From contig LR746281.1 of assembly GCA_902729315.2 (NCBI GenBank), forward strand, positions 1,245,001 to 1,309,000: a stretch of DNA of 64,000 bases. The letters run 5' to 3'. The translations under genes were made by a program, and so were the position numbers. Source of the DNA: Spirodela intermedia (lineage: Eukaryota > Streptophyta > Magnoliopsida > Alismatales > Araceae). Below, piece by piece: positions 51,301 to 57,861 of this stretch (positions are counted from its first letter, which is position 1; each line of letters starts with the position of its first letter). The notes under the pieces are model-generated. The model had not been told where the DNA came from. It searched no databases and saw only the letters and a program-made list of their open reading frames with translations.

Positions 51301-51864
51301 CCAGAAGTAGTCAACTTTTCTGATCCGAAAAAAAAATAGCAAAAATCAAACAAACGTGCATCGGACACACTGACCCAGAAGTCTCCAGATACAACCGTAC
51401 CACGGTATTTTTCTTAGATTTATCTGATTCGAAAAATTGGATGAGTAATAAAGATGAGAAAACTTCAAAAGGATGATGTCTCGTAACTGCATCAATGTAG
51501 GGGAGAGGGATGACTAGAAGACTCACAGGGAACCAGGAATAATTAAGTCTTATTGTGAAGGAAATTAAGTTATCACAGTGATGATCATGATGGGAAGAAG
51601 AAGATGAATGAGATATCGCTTACGGTAAACAGGAGGTTCAATAGAAGAATATGAACAAACGAAGGAGGGGCTACGGGTAGCAGAAGAAGAATGAGAGATG
51701 TTTCCGGTCAGCAGGATATTCAATAGAAGAATTTGAACACACGAGAGAGGGGTCACGGGTACCATACCATTCCATATGCCAATCTTGAGCTGATCCTTCT
51801 GAATACCCTTGACGTACCGACCAAGATACCCAGCCAGAACCTGGCTGACAAACCCCTCAAACAT
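2011..51864 (-). CDS. VPS13: VPS13-family bridge-like lipid-transfer protein (SHRUBBY-type)
   Basis: The family forms long hydrophobic channels that move lipid between membranes at contact sites; the Arabidopsis SHRUBBY member was described as a SHORT-ROOT/SCARECROW interactor needed for root growth. I traced 47 coding exons, all phase-compatible, giving about 3578 residues, close to SHRUBBY (about 3460 from memory). ATG is at 51864-51862 and starts the chorein motif [20 protein letters not shown]; the TGA is at 2013-2011. Order: chorein N terminus, long channel region, six-module VAB/SHR-binding domain, ATG2_C-like segment, C-terminal PH-like domain. Exon coordinates are in the six block entries. 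Introns reach 5 kb and contain copia elements, but no exon is visibly broken, so the gene looks functional. Weakest calls are exon 21 (21930-21844) and the donors of exons 3 and 11. A missed small exon in the 20.6-25.5 kb part is possible. Confidence 0.95.
6303..7688. other. VPS13 intron 34
   Basis: A 1.4-kb intron. It holds an almost perfect two-copy 133-bp tandem duplication (listed separately). Nothing else was recognised. Confidence 0.7.
7024..7289. repeat. 133-bp tandem duplication, two near-identical copies
   Basis: Copy 1 (7024-7156) and copy 2 (7157-7289) are head-to-tail and differ at about one base (ACTTATTCC versus ACTTCTTCC). The unit is not a multiple of three, so the minus-strand open frame running through both copies reads them in different frames and is not evidence for a protein. 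Confidence 0.95.
7689..14283 (-). other. VPS13 exons 29-34: VAB / SHR-binding domain
   Basis: Exons: 14283-13672, 13596-13525, 13103-12642, 12542-11494, 9278-9156, 7962-7689, encoding about residues 1919-2782. This is the VPS13 adaptor-binding (VAB) region, called SHR-BD in plants, which in yeast recruits membrane adaptors. Six repeated modules are visible, each with an Asn in an equivalent place: [50 protein letters not shown] and [10 protein letters not shown], one in each of exons 29 to 34. Assignment to VAB modules is by motif, not by alignment. Confidence 0.88.
7963..11493. other. VPS13 introns 32 and 33
   Basis: Two long introns (9279-11493 and 7963-9155) flank the 123-nt exon 33. The sequence is AT-rich with scattered short open frames. 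I see no transposon domain, RNA gene or conserved coding segment. Confidence 0.6.
14284..17022. other. VPS13 introns 26-28
   Basis: Intron 28 (14284-15047) and intron 26 (15404-17022) are AT-rich and separated by exons 27 and 28. No transposon domain, RNA gene or additional exon could be supported. Confidence 0.6.
15048..20244 (-). other. VPS13 exons 24-28: long central exons
   Basis: Exons: 20244-19982, 19897-18312, 18203-17023, 15403-15284, 15200-15048, encoding about residues 818-1918. Exons 25 and 26 are unusually long (1586 and 1181 nt) and carry most of the central channel, including a serine-rich, probably disordered loop around 19.3-19.8 kb. The exon 25 donor GAAG|GTGAGA joins in phase to exon 26, which begins with the peptide [11 protein letters not shown]. 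Exon 28 contains [15 protein letters not shown], a conserved VPS13 signature ahead of the VAB domain. Confidence 0.9.
20756..20792. repeat. Self-complementary (TA)n tract in a short VPS13 intron
   Basis: An alternating AT run bounded on each side by TGCATA/TATGCA lies in the 116-nt intron between exons 22 and 23. The run is almost fully palindromic and could fold into a hairpin in the pre-mRNA. Confidence 0.85.
23694..27347. other. VPS13 introns 13-15
   Basis: Intron 15 (23694-25560) and intron 13 (25961-27347) flank exons 14 and 15. They are AT-rich. Short open frames occur but none shows a recognisable domain or transposon motif. Confidence 0.55.
27450..30314. other. VPS13 intron 12
   Basis: A 2.9-kb intron carrying a plus-strand copia relic at about 29.1-29.7 kb (listed separately). 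The remainder is AT-rich. The 20-nt phrase TGGTGATTGAAATGTATACG occurs twice (about 27738 and 27896), suggesting small local duplications. Confidence 0.6.
29090..29700 (+). pseudogene. Degenerate Ty1/copia gag-protease relic
   Basis: Plus-strand remnants of a copia polyprotein lie in VPS13 intron 12, antisense to the gene. After a gag-like, lysine-rich stretch, the frame at about 29456-29500 reads [11 protein letters not shown] where copia proteases normally have a VIDSGAxDHMT-type block, so the catalytic DSG is lost and a stop codon sits just before it. About 29550-29670 continues with [15 protein letters not shown] and a segment like the ADGS...GxG part of the protease. I found no LTRs, integrase or reverse transcriptase attached. 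It is an old fragment, and the family assignment rests on these short matches. Confidence 0.6.
30379..34005. other. VPS13 introns 10 and 11
   Basis: Intron 11 (30379-32764) and intron 10 (32915-34005) surround exon 11. They are AT-rich with no recognised transposon, RNA gene or extra exon. Short plus-strand open frames near 31.8-32.0 kb and 33.5-33.7 kb have no domain that I recognise. Confidence 0.55.
34262..36977. other. VPS13 intron 8
   Basis: A 2.7-kb AT-rich intron. Its one striking element is a G-rich tract at 35889-35911 (listed separately). No transposon domain was recognised. Confidence 0.6.
35889..35911 (+). other. G-quadruplex-type tract
   Basis: Runs of 6, 3 and 9 G are separated by single A residues, followed by another short G run. 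This satisfies a G3-N-G3-N-G3-N-G3 pattern with one-base loops. It is on the plus strand, the template strand for VPS13, inside intron 8. Confidence 0.8.
37549..37690. repeat. 70-bp perfect tandem duplication
   Basis: Two head-to-tail copies with a 70-bp period, identical by eye, start near 37549 and 37619. A third, partial match of about 22 bases (CATAATGTCATTGTAGTTTT) occurs at 37711-37732. The array lies in VPS13 intron 6, just upstream of exon 7 in the sense of transcription. Confidence 0.93.
38283..38494 (-). repeat. 3' LTR of the copia element
   Basis: A 212-bp terminal repeat, the left one on the plus strand. It begins TGTTACGAGA and ends ATAACA, matches the right LTR over its full length, and abuts the target-site duplication GTTTG on its left. 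Confidence 0.95.
38495..38507 (-). other. Polypurine tract of the copia element
   Basis: Read on the minus strand, TTGAGGGGGAG lies directly against the 3' LTR. This is the usual place and composition for the plus-strand primer of copia elements; a stop codon of the polyprotein is just upstream. Confidence 0.85.
38502..39990 (-). pseudogene. Copia reverse transcriptase and RNase H, broken
   Basis: The minus-strand segments 39978-39745, 39614-39000 and 38990-38502 encode, in order, the RT N-terminal part ([23 protein letters not shown]), the RT palm with the catalytic motif YVDDM followed by the connection region, and RNase H with the motif [10 protein letters not shown]. Several stops and frame changes lie between about 39615 and 39745, and one in-frame stop lies near 39000 between RT and RNase H. 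No functional polymerase can be made from this copy. Confidence 0.93.
40201..41172 (-). pseudogene. Copia integrase C-terminal part, truncated
   Basis: The minus strand encodes the end of the integrase core ([16 protein letters not shown]) and the C-terminal region with FLGY and GYKSYDP motifs. The zinc-binding HHCC region and the first catalytic acidic residues are absent: the sequence starts abruptly about 100 bases after the primer site. A stop near 40863 splits the segment. A 27-bp minisatellite lies near its end, in the linker before reverse transcriptase. Confidence 0.92.
40264..40415 (-). repeat. 27-bp in-frame minisatellite in the copia polyprotein
   Basis: TTCATG recurs at 40273, 40300, 40327, 40354 and 40381, exactly every 27 bases, then at 40414 after a 33-base step. 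On the minus strand it encodes nine-residue units such as DAHEQPDAT and NAHEQPNSA in the integrase-RT linker. Confidence 0.92.
41271..41282 (-). other. Primer-binding site for initiator tRNA-Met
   Basis: On the minus strand, TGGTATCAGAGC follows the 5' LTR directly. It is the standard plant copia primer site, complementary to the 3' end of initiator tRNA-Met. Confidence 0.94.
41283..41495 (-). repeat. 5' LTR of the copia element
   Basis: A 213-bp terminal repeat, the right one on the plus strand. It begins TGTTACGAGA and ends GTAACA, and is followed at 41496-41500 by the target-site duplication GTTTG. Confidence 0.95.
41501..42559. other. Remainder of VPS13 intron 6, right of the copia element
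   Basis: AT-rich sequence without a supported gene. The bases around the insertion site (CAGTTTCCTTGTATATAAC near 41528) resemble the core of a plant copia LTR, so the element may have landed in an older LTR fragment; this is a weak impression only. Confidence 0.35.
44287..45290 (+). pseudogene. Copia gag remnant with zinc knuckle
   Basis: Several plus-strand frames together resemble a plant copia gag of the UBN2/retrotran_gag type. The longest piece (44860-45285) ends with [20 protein letters not shown], a CX2CX4HX4C zinc knuckle in which the spacing is kept. Upstream pieces near 44290-44540 and 44541-44744 lie in other frames or are separated by stops, so the gene is broken. Confidence 0.8.
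45430..45883 (+). pseudogene. Copia aspartic protease remnant
   Basis: The plus strand encodes [11 protein letters not shown] near 45444, which contains the catalytic DSG of copia proteases, then DGS and an [16 protein letters not shown] segment typical of the protease C-terminal half, and a gag-pre-integrase-like GLYLLEG. A frame change lies near 45535. The sequence ends before any integrase catalytic core. Confidence 0.85.
46863..48196. other. VPS13 intron 4
   Basis: A 1.3-kb intron. A 116-codon minus-strand open frame at 47329-47679 has no recognised domain and does not fit between exons 4 and 5. Nothing else was supported. Confidence 0.55.
48542..51767. other. VPS13 introns 1 and 2
   Basis: Intron 2 (48542-50402) and intron 1 (50481-51767) are AT-rich. 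No transposon domain, RNA gene or further exon was recognised. First introns of plant genes often carry enhancing elements, but none can be named here. Confidence 0.55.
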
Positions 51865-53170
51865 GGCCTCTTCCACGGAGATGAAGCCAATGAAATGAGG
51901 AAACCTCAGGGGTGACAGAAGTCAGCCATGACTATCGCCGGAAGTACCATAGCCATGGCAGAGAATAAATTCCTAGCCAACGCCATGCCCGGAAAAGGGA
52001 GCGAAGAAGAGTAACATATAGAAGAACCAATAAAAGGAAGCGCAAGGCGGTCTGAGACCTCCTGGTTCAACAAAGTGCGTAACCCGCAGTGTCCAACAGA
52101 ACCAGAGGTCGACGCATCATGCAGCCTCTAGCACCGAAGGGAAAGCAAGACAAAGGAGGCGTCAATCCTCGGGGATGGCACTACCTCCCCATGGGACCAT
52201 CCTTAACTGGAGTGTCAGCCCAAACCGGGAATGGGGCGGGGAGGAAAGGGAGCAACGTCCACCTGGAGCAGGGAGACAAGGAAGAAGAAACAGCGGGAGA
52301 CAGGGAGAGAGGGATACGAGGAGGCCGAAGAAGGCGGTCCAGGACCTTTCATTAAATTACGTTCGTGCCCCCCTTATTGGGCCGGTCCAGTTGTTAGCGG
52401 GAATTGAAGTTTTACCCTTTGTGAATATTTAAATGAATTAAAACCCTCGAATATTTGGCCAATTCCACATCAACCCCAAACCCAGTTTAGTCTTTTGAAG
52501 TCGTCTCTGTCGCAATCTTGGTTATTTGAACTAATTGAGCATATATTATTATTATTTGCGTAATGTATCTTAATGAAGGGCTTTTCTTTAATCCTACCTG
52601 TCGGGTCTGCTCCAACAGCCCTCATGCTTGCATGTGGCATCCGGTTTTTATGTATAATAGTACTTATTTTAGGGTATTTAGTACCGAACTCCTCCCAAAC
52701 AGATCAATTAGCAAAAAAACCCCTCTTCTTCTAAAATCATCATACTCGGCTTCAAGTTAGCCCTTCGTTCTACTCTACTAAAATATCGACGGATGGCCCT
52801 TTCTCTCTCCACCTCCCGTTGTGAGAGGAGGTGGGGCCCACTGGTGGAGCTGACGGAGGAAGAGAGGAAGAAAATATTTTTTATATAAAGTAAGTGCTAA
52901 ATATACTCGATTTATCAAATCGAGGAATAAAAGCTGGGCATGATAATTAAAAATAATAAAGTGGGTATAATTATAATATAGCGAATTTAGGAGGAGTAAA
53001 AATCAAATAACCTTATCTTTTTTTTATTTCACAAGCAGTCGACCGTTGAATAGAGAGGCCAGAAGACGGTCACGGGAGCCGATCAGGCTCGGGGGGCTTG
53101 AACTTGCGATCTTCCCCCCCCCGGGCATGAGCAAAACTGGGAGGGATCGAAGACGACGGCGTAGGATCGG
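51865..53170. other. VPS13 upstream region and galactosyltransferase 3' flank
   Basis: Both neighbours are on the minus strand. The right part is the 3' flank of the galactosyltransferase; the left part should hold the VPS13 leader and promoter. It contains one TGGGCC (52378-52383), which is a site II / TCP-type core. The 52.0-52.35 kb part is GC-rich with a plus-strand open frame that I do not believe is a gene; 52.4-53.05 kb is AT-rich. No TATA box was placed with confidence. Confidence 0.5.
53023..53028 (-). terminator. Candidate polyadenylation signal of the galactosyltransferase gene
   Basis: AATAAA on the minus strand, about 143 nt after the stop codon at 53171, in a U/A-rich context. 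Position and sequence fit a plant near-upstream element; not proven. Confidence 0.45.
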
Positions 53171-56100
53171 TCAGAAGACGGCGTGCCAGACTGCGCCGTC
53201 GTCCTCCCGGCAGCGCTGGTGGACCTCCTCCATCCTCTCGATCGACCTGCAGACTCCGCTGCAGCTCCAGTCGAAGGACGCGCCACAAGGGTTCCCCGCC
53301 TGGGCCTTCCACTCGCAGTCTGCCATGGACGAAGCTCAAACAAATAAGGGACCAGAGATGGAACAGAGCAGCATGCAGGAACGATACAGGCTGCCCACAT
53401 AGCTCTGCTTCCAGTTTATATTAAGCGCGTAGATGAGCTGGTCAAACCCGGAAGAGGGGACAGGCTACGATGGCCCTGGCCCATTGATGCCCCTGGTTGA
53501 GTATGGAGCCATAGAAACATGTTCCCACTGAACACAGCGAACAGGGTTTCAAAGAAAGTCAGACCTGGTGGGGTTCCACAGCAGAGGCTCCGATCATCAA
53601 TGTGCTCGACGTCTAGGCCGATGAACCATGAACCCAGAGAGACATCTTCATTTGCGTATCTATGAAGAATGTGTCTGAAACGAAGAGGGGAAGATGACCA
53701 AGAGCCACAACAAGAGCAAAAGTCTTCATACATAGCATATCGCCGCAGCAGCCATTACCTGTTCACTGAGATGTATGTGGCCAGGTCCTTGGAAATGGCA
53801 TAGAGCTGCCCAGTGGCGTGCCTGAAGTACTTGTTTCCTGCCTCTCCAAACTTCCAGTACTCGGGTTCATGGTACTTGACTCCTCTGTAGAAGAGAGAAC
53901 AGATAACTATCTCAGAAACTCAGAAAAGGTGTGAATCGGGTAGAAGAACGCATAGATTTGAAGGTGGGTCTTACTGCTGTGCTAGAACAGGGCCTGACTT
54001 CATACAACCGATGTAAACCCGTGGCTTTGACCTGTGGCGGGCCAGTGCAGAGCTAATCACACCTGTTAAAAGAGTCGGTCAAGGCATCTTCTAGAAAGTC
54101 AAATCTAAAAGGTCAGCTGGATAGCTAGCAACTAACCGGGATTGACATGGACGTCATCATCAACTTTTACATAGAAATCAGCATCCCATTTTTCAACAGC
54201 TGTTGAAAAATATGTTTGGGTCTTGGTTGACAGCTCATGGTACCCTTCAACATGGTTCTGCACAGAATGAACCCAGCATTGTCTCATGAAGATTGTGGTG
54301 GAATCCCAGAACAGAAAATTGCAGGCCCTGCGGCGTACCAATCTTAGGAAATCATGATACTGTTCTTCTTCGGCATCAATAGCACGATCAAGGACACCCC
54401 TGGGGGTTGAACTGCAGAGCGAAAGCAAGTGCGACATTAAGATTCAATCAAGTAATATAATGAAGTACCGATCGAAAATGCAAGAAATGAAGAAGATATT
54501 ACCTGTGCCCAATAACAAATCGCATGATAATTCCTTTCTCAACCTCCAGTTTCCACAAAGCTTCCCCTGGAAATAATCTATATATCAGAGATACAAAATG
54601 AAAGGAAAATAGTACCCGATGACACTTTGAAGATGAATAAAAAGGCATATGCACCTTGAGGCATCCAGGTTTGCCTGATTGAATCCCTCCTTCTTCTGCT
54701 GCTGAATGCTGTAATGATTCCCATTACAAAAAAAGCTTTGTCACGCTGCTTGGGCTTGTTGGTTCCTTGCTTCACTGACGTTGGAGATTGGTTCCAGCTA
54801 CTCCCCTGAGCAGCTCTAGCTGATGCTAGTTGCATTTCTAGCGTAGAGATTGTTCTATCCAAGCTCCTATATAACCAACCACGTATGCACGATTATACAT
54901 TGCAAAAGGGTTTCATAAGAATCCAACAAAGAAAATGAAAAGAAATCTCGAATAATTTGAAGGGAAACACCAATTTAAAATTTAAAAAAAAAAAGTGAAG
55001 TAAAGCAGCAAAAATGAAGGAATACAAGAGCTTACATGATTACGTCATGAGTGTGTGAAACCTGAGTAAGGATATCAAAGGTATCCTGAAACACAAAGTG
55101 AAATGGGCTCTGATGCGTGTAAACACTGGGGGTACTAGGCATCAAACGTCGGAAGCATGCGGAGACTAACCTTGTCTTCACAGTTAATATCTGGTTGAAG
55201 GGCTTTCTTGACCTTCTGGGAACCTAATGTCTCACCATCTGCTACAGTCGTCTCAGGAACAAACAGTATCCTGTGAGATGGGGGCAAGTTGAGAAGGAAC
55301 TTAGAAACCAGGACAAAAAAATTATAGCAATACGAAACGTGGCTGTTTCTCTAAATTTGGCTATTGGAAATTCTTCATCCCTTGGTTACGCCTGTTGAAC
55401 CCAAAATAGCAGAGACTTGAGTGGATGCATGTGCAGCCGCAATATAGCAACATATGAAAAGAGAAGCGAAGAAGAAAAGGAAAAACTGAAAAAAAAAAAA
55501 AAAAAAAAGGCAGATCAACGCAGAAAGTACTGTAGGAGATGATACTGACGCCAAATAAAACAACAGAAAACAGAGAGGAAATCATTTAGAATAATAAAAG
55601 GCTGATGATAACAATGACTATTTGGCATGAAGATTGCTCAGCTGATAGAGTTTGAGGAGAAAGATAGGGAAATTTCATAACGAGGAAGTGGGTGACACAA
55701 AATGAAAACTATTGCTCTTGTATGGGCGGTTTCTATGCCACTTTCTCTCCAGGATATAACATGATTATCATCTGTATCTAGCCAATATCAACGATCATCT
55801 CTTGATTCTATCCATTATCATCGTCACAGACATGTATGCCAAAAACCTCTCTCACTGTGTGAATTCAAAGCTGAATGCATCTCTCCCACTAGAGCCAAAG
55901 GGCATAAATCCCCAAGAATGTTGCTAATGAGCCCACATCACAGTTACTGGGCATTTAAATACCCATTATTTCCAAATATGATGTACATCCACATCTTCCT
56001 TTTTCAAACTTAATCCATTTTGGCACCGCCCAATTTCTAAAATATCTCCAAATCATAAAAAACAGACCATAAGATATCAATCACTGACCAGGACTATCAA

Positions 56101-56782
56101 GTAGCGAATGTCAAGAAGGGAATGATTCAGATTTGAACAAGGATCCAAGATGGTAAAATGATGGCAACAAAGTCCCTATGAAAATGGTTAGGAGACCTGA
56201 CAAAGAAGGCATCAAGCCCCTTCACCCAACCTTGATGACTGCATCATCACACATCTAATCTTCTCTATCTCGAAGAAACTCACTTCTAGATGTAACAAGT
56301 CGCCTGCCTATTTCCCTATTGATACCCCATATCGATTAGTCAAGTTCACCACGATGATCACCCAGAAACCTACCAGTGGTAATCACATAACGATATGGGG
56401 TAGAAATAGGGAGAGAAGGACATAGATCAGAAGAGTCATTCACATACAACTCGTCGGATGTGTGGGCGTAAGAGGAAGATAATGCTAGGGTGAAAACTAC
56501 AGGAAACGAGGAGCAATGTACCGGAAAGTTGTACCAGCGTATCTCCACCACATCGGAGTACACTTCCGATTGGAAAGACCACACCCCAGTCCCTTCCATG
56601 CATGAAAAACGGCGGTTGCTTTCGACCAACAACAAGAGGAGGCAAGCGGCAAACCTGTTGACGATGAACGCGCCGAAGCAGAAGCAGGAGATGCAGAGAA
56701 GGCACACCCATCTGGTGGAGACTCCCCCACCCCCCGCCCCTCCTCCGCCCTTCTGGTGCCGACCACCCAACATCGACCCCAT
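53171..56782 (-). CDS. B3GALT: Beta-1,3-galactosyltransferase, GT31 family
   Basis: A Golgi type II membrane enzyme expected to transfer galactose from UDP-Gal in beta-1,3 linkage, as in arabinogalactan-protein glycan synthesis; the exact acceptor cannot be read from sequence. Eleven exons: 56782-56655, 55270-55171, 55085-55036, 54866-54655, 54566-54503, 54411-54339, 54257-54137, 54062-53975, 53884-53759, 53674-53565, 53319-53171; 406 residues, the usual size. Residues about 25-41 form the signal anchor ([17 protein letters not shown]), followed by the plant-specific DUF4094 stem ([14 protein letters not shown]), then the catalytic domain with [11 protein letters not shown], the DXD motif VDDDVHV (about 242-244) and [17 protein letters not shown]. 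All phases agree. It belongs to the Arabidopsis B3GALT1-8-like group by memory. The 81-nt intron 6 is stop-free and in frame. Confidence 0.95.
55271..56654. other. Galactosyltransferase intron 1
   Basis: A 1.4-kb intron separating the signal-anchor exon from the stem exon. It includes a poly(A) run at about 55490-55508 on the plus strand (poly(T) in the transcript). Nothing else was recognised. Confidence 0.7.
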
Positions 56783-57861
56783 CCAAAATGACGCGTTCTT
56801 GGCCCCTCAGACTCCCCGTATCCTCAACCTTTCCCCCAGAAACAGTGTCCACGACCTCCGCATCGACATAAGGGGACAACGCCAATGACCTCCTGTCCCT
56901 CCCTCCCTCCACTGTAGCCGGACCCTGGGATCAGAGGAGCTGTGGCAGAAGCAACAGCCGCAGCATTCAGCAGCAACCAAGCACGCGCAAGCTCCGTGAG
57001 GACACCATTACTGGCCAACCAATACTGCAGCCCGTACAGAGGCCGCCCCCACGCGCCTGCTCTGCCTTCCATGTCTCGACGACTGTAATTTATTTCGAAA
57101 ACCAACCAGCTCTTGGACCCAGTATAAAAATATAATTTTTACCCTTCTTAGTAGTATCTTCTCATTATCAAAGTATAAATGCTCCAAAAATCAACATTTT
57201 TTGCTAATCACGAGCAAATTACATGTAAAAAAATAATTTCAGACAAGGAAATATATATATATTATGGAACGATATAGAAATATTATATTTATCATATTTT
57301 ACGAATTTATCACATTTTCATGCAATTATAATGATTTCTCATTTAAGGAGCACTTCTGGCCCAGTACGAGGTGAGAATCGGTTGGACCGATCAGACGTGG
57401 CGGACCCACCGACCCGTGAAATTTTGAATTCTTCCGCGCTTTACTTCGAAATATGGTCCACCATCACAAGGGCCTCGCCATTTTTTATTTTGGACACATT
57501 AATACTAATATTTGTATATGTGTCCTTTCAGGTTTTGTCGTTGTACCCTTTACAGTTTTGGTCGTAACTGATTGCGACTTTCGTGAACGTTTAGATGATG
57601 AAGAAGTTGGGCCTTTAGTGGGCCGGACTGAGAAACAGTTAACGGACGGGATGGTATGGCAGCATGTCCGTTTCGAGGAATGGCTTTGAAGAATGGCTTC
57701 CGGGAATGTAGGGATAATGTCTGGATTGAACGTGAAAGGTAGTGTTTGGGTGAGAATAGCTTCCTGGAATGTTTTCTATTGGCTGAAATTGTTCTCCTCC
57801 CTTATCCTCCTGTCGTTGACGACGGGAGCAAGCAGCACCAGTTGGCAGTCGAAGTCAAGCC
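56783..57861. promoter_or_regulatory. Divergent promoter region, galactosyltransferase / RRM gene
   Basis: About 1.1 kb lies between the start codons of two divergent genes. The middle (about 57110-57340) is strongly AT-rich. On the RRM side TGGGCC occurs twice, at 57608-57613 and 57619-57624, and once in reverse at 57358-57363 (GGCCCA). TGGGCY is the site II core bound by TCP factors and is frequent upstream of plant organelle and housekeeping genes, which suits the plastid RNA-binding gene. Transcription starts are not known. Confidence 0.45.

Larger units (their letters stand above)
42560..51864 (-). other. VPS13 exons 1-6: chorein N terminus
   Basis: Exons: 51864-51768, 50480-50403, 48541-48429, 48290-48197, 46862-46831, 42628-42560, encoding residues 1-161. 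This is the chorein_N region, the conserved channel entrance of VPS13/ATG2 proteins. Recognisable pieces are [18 protein letters not shown] in exon 2, [19 protein letters not shown] in exon 3, [10 protein letters not shown] in exon 5 and [18 protein letters not shown] in exon 6. Exon 3 has two possible donors 11 bases apart; only the one ending at 48429 keeps the frame into exon 4. Exons 5 and 6 are very short (32 and 69 nt) and flank the two largest introns, so correct splicing over transposon-bearing introns is essential. Confidence 0.9.

Noticed and set aside
52089-52432. Two overlapping plus-strand open frames upstream of VPS13.
   Set aside because: Low-complexity, arginine- and glycine-rich products in a GC-rich stretch, antisense to the expected VPS13 leader; no family match.
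54258-54338. Reading through intron 6 as part of the galactosyltransferase coding exon.
   Set aside because: Family members run from DFLRL straight into the HVEGY segment, and good GT-AG borders are present; retained as a possible alternative form only.
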